35,177 nt of DNA from an uncultured Lachnospiraceae bacterium. Its GTDB lineage: Bacteria; Bacillota; Clostridia; Lachnospirales; Lachnospiraceae. Positions 27,001 to 31,854 of the stretch are shown here, piece by piece. The translations under genes and the position numbers were made by a program. The DNA lies in assembly GCA_948470905.1 (NCBI GenBank), contig CAOKQK010000033.1, positions 1-35,177 of the forward strand, written 5' to 3'. Below the pieces are notes generated by a model, which was not told the DNA's origin, ran no database searches, and saw only the letters and a program-made list of their open reading frames with translations. Numbering within the stretch: position 1 is the first letter of the stretch; each line of letters opens with the position of its first letter.

Positions 27001-27379
27001 GACAGCGCAGCCGACTGAACAGCCGACGCCGACCGAACAGCCATCACCGGAGGACCCGAACGACCAGGAAGATTGGGAGGATCAGGAGGATACGGATGAC
27101 CAGGAGAACCTGGACGACCAGAGCAAACCGGAGGATCAGGTTAAACCGGATGACCAGGGCAAACCGGAGGATCAGGTTAAACCGGATGACCAGAACAAAC
27201 CTGACGATCAGGGCAGCGGGGATGACTCAGTTGTGAATACGTCTGACGATAAGGTCAGCATTCCTGCAAAGACCGGAGATCATATGGGAAGCCTTCTGTG
27301 GCTGTGCATTGTGTTTATTGTCATAGCTGCGGCGGGAATTGCGACAATCCTGTTCGTAAGGTGTCGCAAGAAGAAATAA
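15014..27379 (+). CDS. Giant surface rhamnogalacturonan-degrading enzyme (two esterase domains plus PL11 lyase)
   Basis: A 4121-residue multimodular protein. A signal peptide (1-34, cut likely after VYA) is followed by a TEEP-rich linker (~47-218). Next come beta-sandwich (LamG-like) modules near 234-454, 542-729, 1234-1439, 1589-1779, 2342-2546 and 2742-2956; two InlB-type B repeats (ending GLTLYAKW and DMTLYAKW); and Ig-like modules. Two SGNH domains resemble rhamnogalacturonan acetylesterase (CE12): S921 in GDSL, N993, D1102/H1105; and S2115 in GDST, N2184, D2306/H2309. A family 11 rhamnogalacturonan lyase spans ~3160-3790 (GVADVDGDGEYE, STGDIDKDGFDELIIG, TADLFGDWREEV). The end has Pro/Thr- and Asp/Gln-rich linkers, the IPAKTGD motif (4083-4089), a membrane helix and RCRKKK. 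The ATG at 15014 was chosen because it starts the signal peptide with AGGG five bases upstream; the ATG at 14927 has no ribosome site. Confidence 0.93.
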   Translation: MRKSRILKRSILSLVLCLSLVVSPLAGTGMAVYAEPLADTGTEGEASVEPEATEEPEVTEEPAVTEEPGVTEEPQVTEEPEVTEEPAVTEEPGVTEEPQVTEEPEVTEEPAVTEEPKATEEPAVTEEPKATEEPAVTEEPGVTEEPQVTEEPKVTEEPQVTEEPKATEEPAVTEEPKVTEEPAVTEEPKVTEEPKVTEEPKVTEEPKATEEPKATEAPQMSADRNTFSATGGRQHYSQDFSAATEPADVGAKANYAGAHLQISNDDQHGEYLSFTFGNTTTGDPNSILDGYAKGARGAMLRFNAGSVLSISDAQYIVEFDALIKSSTDNDKGAALAVVSANVADAKMNADVTDNYIVKIASTAADRTKFTINGTNEMSLSETEWYHYKMYVDKDKNMVSTTIAATDGTVLADKVITGYGAGTSGEVAGLYLVSQKGSNANIFVDNVLVRELTESDEFGAAEKATVSYDMNGHGEAVSSEECIVGGMVTQPAAPRAEGYVFIGWYQEASCENVWDFASGTVPADGLTLYAKWITDPAESYTDALYAQTFSNVTDLAAAGIVLQPNNRVGDPILADTVHGYYLSYVVSGATGGRTGELTFPASADVSTQNNYTVEFDAAITPGNSDASTYTVKDGSNAYVLKFANAAGGKTTYTLNDSTETVDIPAGEWCHYLLEVNKSTQKITLTITGSTTGIIADKKTVSYTGDGNVTGLKMQQGRYDSSFLLDNIVIKAAQAPQPPVGGTEYYVTVENINAAETVVDCSALVNNDNVKKYRVTTAKDGKLVNQTFVDPAASLKVDTTGADKVEVTPVFYYNIGAPGHKGQGGYDISMPAGSYDFRIVNTSGERCDVYADDQMLVNNILQNGSTPNYFDVKDIVTSADTVKISTEDYSSKGSADMMKIQIYMVPSSKIMDRVQKVYVLGDSLVAMYYNGGSPDNKDAQTGWGQVLADYLTEDVDVIDLANSGATAYDLKSTAFTQVRGSAQAGDILLLESGYNDRTTSKPGYAYVSPTDNYMATALREMVSAAQDKGMTVVLVSPNASLNPYRGTPGWTENMEAVVDELNAAGKNVGYIDLAQLSFDFLSSTYGTEAAGAEDVMMEDYVVSDKLHSKYNAAQKYASLVAGELYKLDATKSIVDADYAYVYIDSRGNVISCSATGKLAEGYAKVTFSSNRQGSTDTYTVVQTGSKLTAPADPAASGFVFGGWYKDAACTTAWNFDVDTVAGDMTLYAKWNALAAGTIYTQDFSKVTDAKTVAVSPNASDQLKILKDDSHGNYFAYDFSSTKTNSRGAYMDFDGIDVSKVEKYIVEFDVAITPGNDQATFFAVKGTDFQYAPNDKNKPDINWGAGSGYLLNLTNGGSGTAYTLNTTQKVTIPGGEWCHYKLYVDKTTKLVSTTIVGTSTGSIADKVITAYDGEGNVAGLYMLAGRYNPVLAVDNILVREVDENADEFGEITSEELASAEFTAQLNTLISQPAEGAPVHKQITVKALGDLGGDLTDKVSVAWSVVGLEKEDGYVSLTQAAGTGSGTDGDKANVAGYTGTTAYLNVRNGVSNYFGYVQAVVTYGENSVTIMTPFAIVGASGSDENQLAPATGYPVSMNDYEDSLVGYVGTSQGINTRDLILNNWSIYGSNAKRSMKLVKDADGTKSLEFASNGGGGTTVAVYQWTDQSEQYVIDFTAKFSSDMNFGVYANTPNNSGNNPEWSASCSGGALNFGEKSISGLNADEWYRFVVSADPSIQKASIAVYKGSTKVGEIEDVDMANNDSVQKYFCFMGTWPMYLSSFKAYKPVLATLTAASDADTVKVPEAGQPAATVDLSATLTSTEGIKMTGAVQWTLAEEYANVEIESTGAQTATLKIGEGASGTVTVIASKDGKRAETEIMLTTSSNVVAFTKSTSSITIPFAGEQAVTVSYTAETRDKDGKPIEGGAITYALLAKDGVTPTTVKGVTFENGVLTVEPGADPAVVYVKASNEIGLSTKVKVNIHGLSFAFGSQDAAEGYTHVTDTLYTDKLGYGFGDTSGLTVNADNVTGQKDFRFKAKVPNGNYVVKVDTTAAALTSEVVESVSAVTGIQKTGSSFSVAVCDGVLDLTFPAASSVKSIVISQAPAKQALAKPYIYAIGDSTTKNTADGAKSWGNCADEKLVQIPEVFGGFVNHGKAGDDSVVYYRNGRLEAVLLAICPGDYVTVNMGINSKETGEAAAYETLMRDYYIQGILQRGGIPVILTATPDGPVGDRLSMNYDQTTGKFTNNRGDGARNNVLRKIASELDVKLIELGQWGEDWMNTLAAEDVQNYNAAYLTNYKTVLEMVQSWYVDHNHYKEYLGKQIAWYLYSELAEMAGGTAPERPGLPKPQGGQIIEDFEVTTDWELTGDMAGRFTVKEDGKGGHFLAGDGAEISGGNHYAKKVFADLPDMATAEISVDWIANSAELKTQDKQAYYALQLWSGEMELVSLYVSDLRDNAPAKLYYSATGIGDKKDTGMTLKQGETLNVKFALNFQTHTLDIYLNGTKAAEGISFNELASKVDTFAIGALDDTVAKKKYPNFAVDNFVLAYKEGTAQDLSKLVKSLQPMEQREHGLVSSMSEFVHPAKATVVLGDDTELEVEIDGTTWTVDRTVNFAEVGTYTWTADLIMPEGYSNPNKVKATYVMKYLASYRNTDMNALGSLPVVTLNKAQYEAGYSHPDKIAAKLVSGDWCSLEIDQSTWTCEPAFDRDVRAVYIWTAEIKDDGVHGNPKNFKATYTMHYEANWVKSHDIEEDFLFGYPGWDVWGKDIDSTSGTGGFGFEIRGTGDDSHLYATQGESKNRGSRMNLSTDIVKGAVMEFDFKPSVVNGGHVDLLFVAPAYKQNYLSLLVGTDGKVSYHTTEDLAGSGGHPTNNTFDGMISSGSPVATGVGAIDKWMHVKVEFDYLAHTASLTVTSKENPAETYTVSDIPIDDRANGLSIMVLRKLAACKRAEVAFDNVIVDYTKFDSGDITKLAQPKDVIVAESEFEKFVLPTEVTATLGDNSKVMVPVKEWSSEPEFKRGVPGTYVWKAEIDNEKLGLTNYFGLSVSFTMTYSMLPFPTNLFNPNTLELTFGQALPEQFPTQVEARMSDGSTRKVSVSEWTPIREFNADQEGIYVYGATVQPVAGDYDVVRDKLSPSENDTTALQDYEEYKKYDVFYRISYFKDDVDNYNGYERTMENLDRGVYAVAVNGGVFVSWRLLATEYGTDKNVSFDVYRNGAKVNDAPITDKTNLVDAEGKAGDTYTVVKTQGGQTYEGAEAKASSENYLSIPVQKPEPQADKNGNLSAYTLNDMGVADVDGDGEYEFIVKWYPDNGFDSGNAVAPSSPTIFDLYELDGTPLWRLNLGLEMPSGAHFNQFMLYDLDEDGKAELFIKTSDGSVSYRPNAQGKFDMNDAGTVIAYIGDKSVEPGSNVDPNGHVNANSNEYVTVFNGKTGEVIDSIEFVNRTHDYMDWSPKSDGGNRSARYNIAIAYLPENQNDAGCTETIPAVLFNRGYYAKTTVAAYTLRGGKLNLEWNFVAENDDVNAGKGNHNMSTGDIDKDGFDELIIGALAIDHNGKVLWVKDGQEGRDFAGHADTIHLAAMNPDSNDLYVFTPNEEKDHSTMNAAVVNARTGARVSGVFFSLKDVGRAIAANITPKPGYEYWSAATGSGVYAFDGSEISPTIPVPMNWRMYWDGDLLSELADGVGNDDDWMITKYNWENNTVDTLAVLEGTKTNNWSKKTPGLTADLFGDWREEVAVRNEDDTEIRIYMTTEETDYMIYTLMHDPVYRNAVANQNTSYNQPPHVGFYLGEDNRDTVLAMGLPTAEIKYGTPTEEIVTWADTQDEIPEPTEEVKQQTGCSTAEELKVFLKDKVVAETLNAAGVKIPDQNTLVQEVEIRISRDGGKTFEKATADNFPREGVKVVLPYPEGTNKTDYEFTVSHLITISCNGLKAGEVVNEVVTKTDKGLEMIIKSASPFAVGWYKVGTEPSPDPTEQPSQPTEQPTTPPTAQPTEPPTEQPTTPPTAQPTEQPTPTEQPSPEDPNDQEDWEDQEDTDDQENLDDQSKPEDQVKPDDQGKPEDQVKPDDQNKPDDQGSGDDSVVNTSDDKVSIPAKTGDHMGSLLWLCIVFIVIAAAGIATILFVRCRKKK
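15153..15669 (+). repeat. TEEP-encoding tandem repeat
   Basis: Degenerate 18-base units encode (P)xVTEEP or (P)xATEEP, more than 20 times. Larger blocks (for example the stretch from 15190 repeated from 15256) are nearly identical, which points to recent internal duplication. The product is an extended acidic wall-spanning linker just after the signal peptide. Confidence 0.9.
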
Positions 27380-27424
27380 GGCGTTACTTATGACAAGTAG
27401 AATGCTGCAGAAAAGAGAACGCAT

Positions 27425-28231
27425 ATGAAGCTGAAAAAACATGAAATTGCATTGGTCATTCTTTTGGCGATGCTCATCGTAGCTGCTGGCATTATGATAT
27501 TTGTGACGCTTCGGGAGTATGCGGAGGGAGACAGAACCTATTATGGATTTCAGGAGTATGTCTTCCTTCCGGAGGAGACGCCTGCGGTAAGACCGGATTC
27601 CGGCGAGACCGCAGGCATACCGGAAACGCCCGTACCGGAAGAAAAAAACATGGGGGAGGAGCCTGTTGACAGGACTCCTCCCACTGTTGATTTTGTCGGC
27701 CTGCAGGCGGTCAACCCGGATATCCTCGGCTGGATCTACAGCGCCGGGACTCCGATCAATTATCCTGTCGTGCAGGGTGATACCAATGAGGAATATCTGT
27801 ATCGAATGGTGGACGGAAGCAGCAATAAATGCGGCAGTATTTTTCTGGACTGTGGGAATGACAGGGGGTTACAGGATGCAAACAGTATTATCCAGGGCCA
27901 TAACATGAGTAATGGCTCCATGTTTGCAGAGCTGAAGAAATATGCGAAACAGGAATATTATGACGAGCATACGGGGATCTGGCTGGTGACGCCGGAACAG
28001 ACCTACAGCATTGAGATATTTGCGGCCTTTGTCACGGCTGTGGACAGTGAGGTATGGAAACAGACCTTTTCTTCGGAGGATGAATTTACTGCCTGGAAGT
28101 CGGAGATGGCGCGGAAGTCTTTCTTTACGAGCAGTGTATTTCCCCAGGCGGGTGAGAAAGTGGTCACTCTTTCCACCTGCAGTTACGAATTTGAAAACGC
28201 ACATTTTGTGGTGATAGGTGTTTTAAGATAA
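27425..28231 (+). CDS. Class B sortase (catalytic Arg replaced by His)
   Basis: A membrane-anchored transpeptidase of 268 aa that joins sorted proteins to the cell wall. Residues 8-29 form an N-terminal membrane anchor, followed by a Pro/Glu-rich linker to ~85. The catalytic domain has the class B pattern: DILGWIYSAGTPINYPVVQG, then IIQGHNM with H159, then TLSTCSYEF with C252. Sortases use Cys, His and Arg; the Arg is normally about eight to ten residues after the Cys, in an ARFVV-like strand. Here that strand reads NAHFVVIGVLR, with CAT for H260. It begins 45 bases after the giant gene, with only a weak site (AAAAGAG), so it probably shares the transcript and anchors that protein. Activity is uncertain because of the Arg change. 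Confidence 0.9.
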   Translation: MKLKKHEIALVILLAMLIVAAGIMIFVTLREYAEGDRTYYGFQEYVFLPEETPAVRPDSGETAGIPETPVPEEKNMGEEPVDRTPPTVDFVGLQAVNPDILGWIYSAGTPINYPVVQGDTNEEYLYRMVDGSSNKCGSIFLDCGNDRGLQDANSIIQGHNMSNGSMFAELKKYAKQEYYDEHTGIWLVTPEQTYSIEIFAAFVTAVDSEVWKQTFSSEDEFTAWKSEMARKSFFTSSVFPQAGEKVVTLSTCSYEFENAHFVVIGVLR

Positions 28232-28233
28232 TA

Positions 28234-28283
28234 AAAACCTTTCCGGAGAGCCTGCAGGTTCCAGCTCTTTGGAAAGGTTTTTT
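28234..28283. terminator. Bidirectional terminator between sortase and DUF975 genes
   Basis: AACCTTTCC and GGAAAGGTT pair at the base, and GAGAGC and GCTCTT pair higher up. TTTTTT follows on the plus strand and a matching A-run precedes it, so it works for both converging genes. Confidence 0.85.
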
Positions 28284-28304
28284 CTGTCATTTCCCAAGCC
28301 ACAT

Positions 28305-29084
28305 TTAAGACCCTGCTGAGTTGTTGTTATCGGATGCCGGGTTCATCAGATCAAGAAAGAAGCAGGCATAGGTCATTTGCATATAGGGTTTCAGCCAGAG
28401 GAAGCCTATGCCAAAACTCAGGATGCACAGGAGCGTCAGAGGAAGAAAGCTTATTTCCAGAATAAAGAGCCTGCGGCGCTGCCCGCGCATGATGCGCCAG
28501 GAAAGGACGAGAGTATCCCTTGCGGAATATTGCGGAAAGTCGAGCATCAGGTAAAAGGAGAGGGCGATGCCCAGAGATACTGTGACATAAATGCTTAGTC
28601 CTATGACAAAGGCAATCCCAGCATATAACAGCCATTTCAGATCCCTGGTCCTGAGCAGGTTCTGCGCCAGATACTGAAAAGGCCAGAGGCAGACCAGCCG
28701 GCACAGCACTATCGCCACGGCTATGGTGAGGGACTTCCGCGAGTCGTTCTGAAAGCCGTAAAACAGGTCCCTGACAGACAGGGGGCGGCAGCACGCGATA
28801 TTCAGGAAATACAGTGCGATCCCCACCTCCATGACGGCACAGATAACATTGGCAAGGGCAAGCAGGGTATTAAAGATGATCAAAATGACTGTCTGTGCAG
28901 TGCCGGAACCTGAGAGCCTTCCAACAGTGTCCAGAGTAGCAGTGCCAACGCTGTCGATGAGCAGGGTGACAATGTTGGAGATAAGGGAACTCAGCACCAG
29001 GATCAGCACAGCGCCGGTATATTTGCCGTCAAGTTTATCTTTGGCGGCATTTTTTAACTCATAGTTTTGTTTATATCGCGTCAT
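28305..29084 (-). CDS. DUF975 family membrane protein
   Basis: A 259-residue integral membrane protein with about six hydrophobic segments (for example TGAVLILVLSSLISNIVTLL, VILIIFNTLLALANVICAV, AGIAFVIGLSIYVTVSLGIA). The N-terminal KNAAKDKLDGKY and the central YSARDTLVLSWRIMRGQRRRLFILEISFL segment are typical of DUF975. Its function is unknown. Of two ATG codons two codons apart, the second is preferred because GAGGAG sits about seven bases upstream; the first would be only one base from it. It is a single gene facing the sortase gene tail to tail. Confidence 0.85.
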   Translation of the reverse strand: MTRYKQNYELKNAAKDKLDGKYTGAVLILVLSSLISNIVTLLIDSVGTATLDTVGRLSGSGTAQTVILIIFNTLLALANVICAVMEVGIALYFLNIACCRPLSVRDLFYGFQNDSRKSLTIAVAIVLCRLVCLWPFQYLAQNLLRTRDLKWLLYAGIAFVIGLSIYVTVSLGIALSFYLMLDFPQYSARDTLVLSWRIMRGQRRRLFILEISFLPLTLLCILSFGIGFLWLKPYMQMTYACFFLDLMNPASDNNNSAGS

Positions 29085-29189
29085 GATCATTCTCCTCAGC
29101 TGCTTTCCCGTGTTGGCAGGCTGTTCTCTTGCTTATATGCCCATGGTCCGGGGCGGCGGGCGATGGAACAGTATGGCAGTAGCCTGCAG

Positions 29190-29216
29190 CTGGCTGTATG
29201 GAAGCTGTACAGCCAG
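29190..29216 (-). other. Stem-loop downstream of the metalloprotease-like gene
   Basis: CTGGCTGTA and TACAGCCAG form a perfect 9-bp stem with a nine-base loop just past the stop codon. There is no T-run, so it may be an mRNA 3' stabiliser or a weak terminator. Confidence 0.5.
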
Positions 29217-29231
29217 CCGTAATCGGTCCGC

Positions 29232-29804
29232 TTAAACAGCATAGTCGGCGTTCATGCCGGCATATTTTGCCTGGTCGGCAATTTTCAGCCCTTTTTGATA
29301 AGGATTATCTTCGTTGAAATACTTTATCTGAGTTTGGGTGGTGCCGCCGGATACGTAAGTACGCCCGCATTCCGGACAGACCGCTGTGTGGATGGAAACA
29401 GAGGCAGATACCACCTGGCCGTTGTCCGTAGCTGCCTTTTTGTAAGCGTTTGACACATGCTCCTGCTCGTGGGCGCGCACAGCGGAGGCGGCGCTTTCGG
29501 GGGAGACATGCTGGGCGGTCTTAAAGGAAACCATTTCGTCAGAGCCGTCCTGATATTTGCGGTTTTTACAGGTCTGGCATTCATCGGAAGGATCTTTGAT
29601 GCCGGTTTTCTCATTGAGTTCCTTCTGCTCCGCTTTTTCTCTTTCCATGCCGGAAACGAAGCGGCCGTCAATGATTTTGCCCCCGTTGTCTTCCTGTCCT
29701 GCGGGAATAACGCCGCGCCCTATTCCGCAGGCGGCATAGCCGTACATGCCTGCCCCAGGATAAAAGCTGTCATAACTGCCTGAATTTCCGATAGATAAAT
29801 TCAT
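29232..29804 (-). CDS. Putative zinc metalloprotease, SprA-related family
   Basis: A 190-residue protein with no signal peptide. The conserved core runs CQTCKNRKYQDGSDEMVSF, then HVSPESAASAVRAHEQEHVS, then ASVSIHTAVCPECGRTYVSG. AHEQEH fits the HExxH zinc-protease motif, and the two CxxC pairs (CQTC, CPEC) could bind a second metal. This pattern matches proteins annotated as SprA-related or putative metalloproteases; proteolysis has not been shown for the family as far as I know. The ATG at 29804 has AAGGGG seven to eight bases upstream; an upstream TTG would add six residues but is less likely. The substrate and cellular role are unknown. Confidence 0.75.
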   Translation of the reverse strand: MNLSIGNSGSYDSFYPGAGMYGYAACGIGRGVIPAGQEDNGGKIIDGRFVSGMEREKAEQKELNEKTGIKDPSDECQTCKNRKYQDGSDEMVSFKTAQHVSPESAASAVRAHEQEHVSNAYKKAATDNGQVVSASVSIHTAVCPECGRTYVSGGTTQTQIKYFNEDNPYQKGLKIADQAKYAGMNADYAV

Positions 29805-29921
29805 GATAACACCCCTTTTCAAAATTGCTTATATATTAATGGTATTGCTGACATTATGAATATTAGATTGCTGATTTTTATGTGCAGGGTTCTTTTTTAA
29901 CGTCCATTCCCTGCCTGATAT

Positions 29922-30371
29922 TTATTCGCTGATCGTATAACCATAGAATTCTTCCATAAATTCCTCAAAATCCATTCCGTACATCTGCTGGGTCAGTGTG
30001 TCAAACTGGCTTCGGAACGCCTCGTTTTTCAGGAGGGCGGGAAGCATGGCAAAGGAGTAAATGGTCATCATCAGACCAACCGCAATGCCGAGACAGGAGG
30101 TCGTGATTCCCATTACACAGGCGGAATTCAGCTTTTTGCCCTTGCGGTACACCAGAACGGCGAACAGGATGCCCAGTGCGCCCAGAGGCAGGGGGAGAAT
30201 TCCGGTACAGCAGGTGGTTATGGATAAAATACCGCATGTCACGGAAGCCATGGTAAAACCCTGGCCATGGGGGTTGTGGGTGGGCTGGTTGTAATAGCTG
30301 CTGTTGGCAGAACTGCTGTTCCACCTGTCCCACTGATTGTTGTTCTGATTGCCGCCTTGATCGTAGCCCAT
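29922..30371 (-). CDS. Small two-helix membrane protein (DUF4190-like)
   Basis: A 149-residue protein. Residues 1-~35 are rich in Asn, Gln and Ser (GGNQNNNQWDRWNSSSANSS) and probably disordered. Two membrane segments follow: ASVTCGILSITTCCTGILPL with PLGALGILFAVLVYRKGKK, and ACVMGITTSCLGIAVGLMMT. A short acidic tail contains FEEFMEEFYGYTISE. The arrangement resembles DUF4190-type proteins of Firmicutes, whose role is unknown. AAGGAG lies eight bases before the ATG. The gap to the next gene downstream is about 115 bases and holds a GCAGGG/CCCTGC stem. Confidence 0.75.
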   Translation of the reverse strand: MGYDQGGNQNNNQWDRWNSSSANSSYYNQPTHNPHGQGFTMASVTCGILSITTCCTGILPLPLGALGILFAVLVYRKGKKLNSACVMGITTSCLGIAVGLMMTIYSFAMLPALLKNEAFRSQFDTLTQQMYGMDFEEFMEEFYGYTISE

Positions 30372-30595
30372 GCAGGTAACTCCTTTTTACGGAAAACAAA
30401 GCATTTTTGTGAAGCAATATCCCATCTCTTATACTGTACCATTTTCTTCCCTTTCTGTCAAAGGGAGCTTTCATAGCTTTTCTTTTTTACACACCTTTTC
30501 TGCCAATGTCCGGCGGCCTGGCCTAAAGCTTTCCTTCTTCCGTGTCCTTGCTGATTATTTAGTTTTTGCCGGGGGCGGTTAGGCAAATTGATTTG

Positions 30596-31477
30596 TTAAG
30601 ACTTGTCCAAAAGCTCCGCCAAAATCTTCTCCATATCATAATCCGGGCAATGCCTCGCCACCACATCGTAAATGCGTCTTACTTCCCCTATATCTTCATC
30701 TAAATCTTCCGCTGTTTCTTCCGGTGTCTTGCCCTTTTTAATTTTTCGGCTTATCAGGCTGGCAAGCTTGGCTGTCTCGCCTTTCAACTCTCCTTCCGCT
30801 ATTCCTTCCTCCCTTTCTTCCAGCCTGATGCGCTGTTCCCATGCCTCCAGCTTCATGTATTCACGCCTCCATTCTGTGTGCTCCCTGGCCTCTGCCACCG
30901 CGTCCTCCAGCTCCCTGGTGTAGGCATCCCGAGGCACCATACTCTCAAAATACTCCAGAAGCCTCCTCAGATCCTCCCCCACATCGTCCCTTGTACCTTT
31001 TGTGTTCAGGAAGACCTTCTCCGTCCCGTCCTTTAACCGGATCGCCGGATCCTCCCTGCACAGGTTTTCAAAATGGTAAATGTGCCTGCCGCCGCCGAAC
31101 GGATCAAAGGTACAGATAAAAATGATATAACTCTTTTTCAGCTTCCTATAGCTTGTACCTTTTTCAATCATGTTGATATCAATTACCGACTGGTAATATC
31201 TGCTGCGCTCCGAAAGGTCCCCCGTATTTTTTGCCTGCATCTCCACATTATAGACCGTGTTGTCCGCATCCTCCAGATAGACATCCAGGCGGATACCCCT
31301 GGCGGTGTAATCCGGGTTTAATGTATTCTGGTCGTCCAGGAATGTCACCTCCCTGATCCTGATTCCCAGGATCAGCTCCAGCAGCCTCCGGCACCTGCCC
31401 GGATGGCGCATCACCTTCCCGAACATAAAGTCGTCAGTAATGGTCAGTTCCTCGTACTTCTTTCTTTTTCTCTCCAT
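30596..31477 (-). CDS. Rpn family recombination-promoting nuclease / putative transposase
   Basis: An intact PD-(D/E)XK nuclease-type protein of 293 aa. The opening ELTITDDFMFGKVMRHPGR is the standard start of this family. The active-site region is IRLDVYLEDADNTVYNVEMQAK: an Asp, then ExQ in place of ExK, as in Rpn proteins. SERSRYYQSVID follows. The C-terminal part is a charged coiled coil (EEREEGIAEGELKGETAKL) and a helical tail. Related Rpn proteins stimulate recombination and degrade DNA; this copy is assumed similar. The chosen ATG has AAGGAGG nine bases upstream. It has its own promoter and is divergent from the GH43-like gene. A truncated relative is at 13611-14410. Confidence 0.88.
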   Translation of the reverse strand: MERKRKKYEELTITDDFMFGKVMRHPGRCRRLLELILGIRIREVTFLDDQNTLNPDYTARGIRLDVYLEDADNTVYNVEMQAKNTGDLSERSRYYQSVIDINMIEKGTSYRKLKKSYIIFICTFDPFGGGRHIYHFENLCREDPAIRLKDGTEKVFLNTKGTRDDVGEDLRRLLEYFESMVPRDAYTRELEDAVAEAREHTEWRREYMKLEAWEQRIRLEEREEGIAEGELKGETAKLASLISRKIKKGKTPEETAEDLDEDIGEVRRIYDVVARHCPDYDMEKILAELLDKS

Positions 31478-31657
31478 AAACAGAAGCCTCCTTATCGTAC
31501 TTTGTACCGCAGGAGCTCCCTTTCCCTGAAACTCCTGCCTTGTTCCGTGTGATAAAAGCATGGATTTTCAAAGAATCTTATGATGAGATTAAGACATGCC
31601 GGACAGGTTCCGCAAAAAGCATGCTGCCTGGCGAACAGAAAAATATGCTTTGAAAGT

Positions 31658-31686
31658 ATTTTAGCATCTTTGGGTATACTTTGCAA
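31658..31686 (-). promoter_or_regulatory. Promoter of the Rpn nuclease gene
   Basis: On the minus strand, TTGCAA (31681-31686), a 17-base spacer and TAAAAT (31658-31663), preceded by TGC as an extended -10. The untranslated leader is about 175 bases. Apart from this promoter and the one at 31755, the 31478-31854 gap holds no visible gene. Confidence 0.65.
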
Positions 31687-31754
31687 CCACTGATTTTATA
31701 AAGTGGATAAGTAATCAGCTTGTAAGTTTAAAATGGTCCATATTTCCATAGCCA

Positions 31755-31783
31755 TTGACACTTTTTTTGTGATGGGATATAGT
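31755..31783 (+). promoter_or_regulatory. Promoter of the GH43-like gene
   Basis: TTGACA at 31755-31760, a 17-base spacer and TATAGT at 31778-31783, about 70 bases before the start codon. Confidence 0.8.
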
Positions 31784-31854
31784 AGAAGGAAACAGGCAGA
31801 CTGTCTGGAACTGGACGGAGCCATCTAAAGGCAGCTGGAAGAAGGAGAATACAT

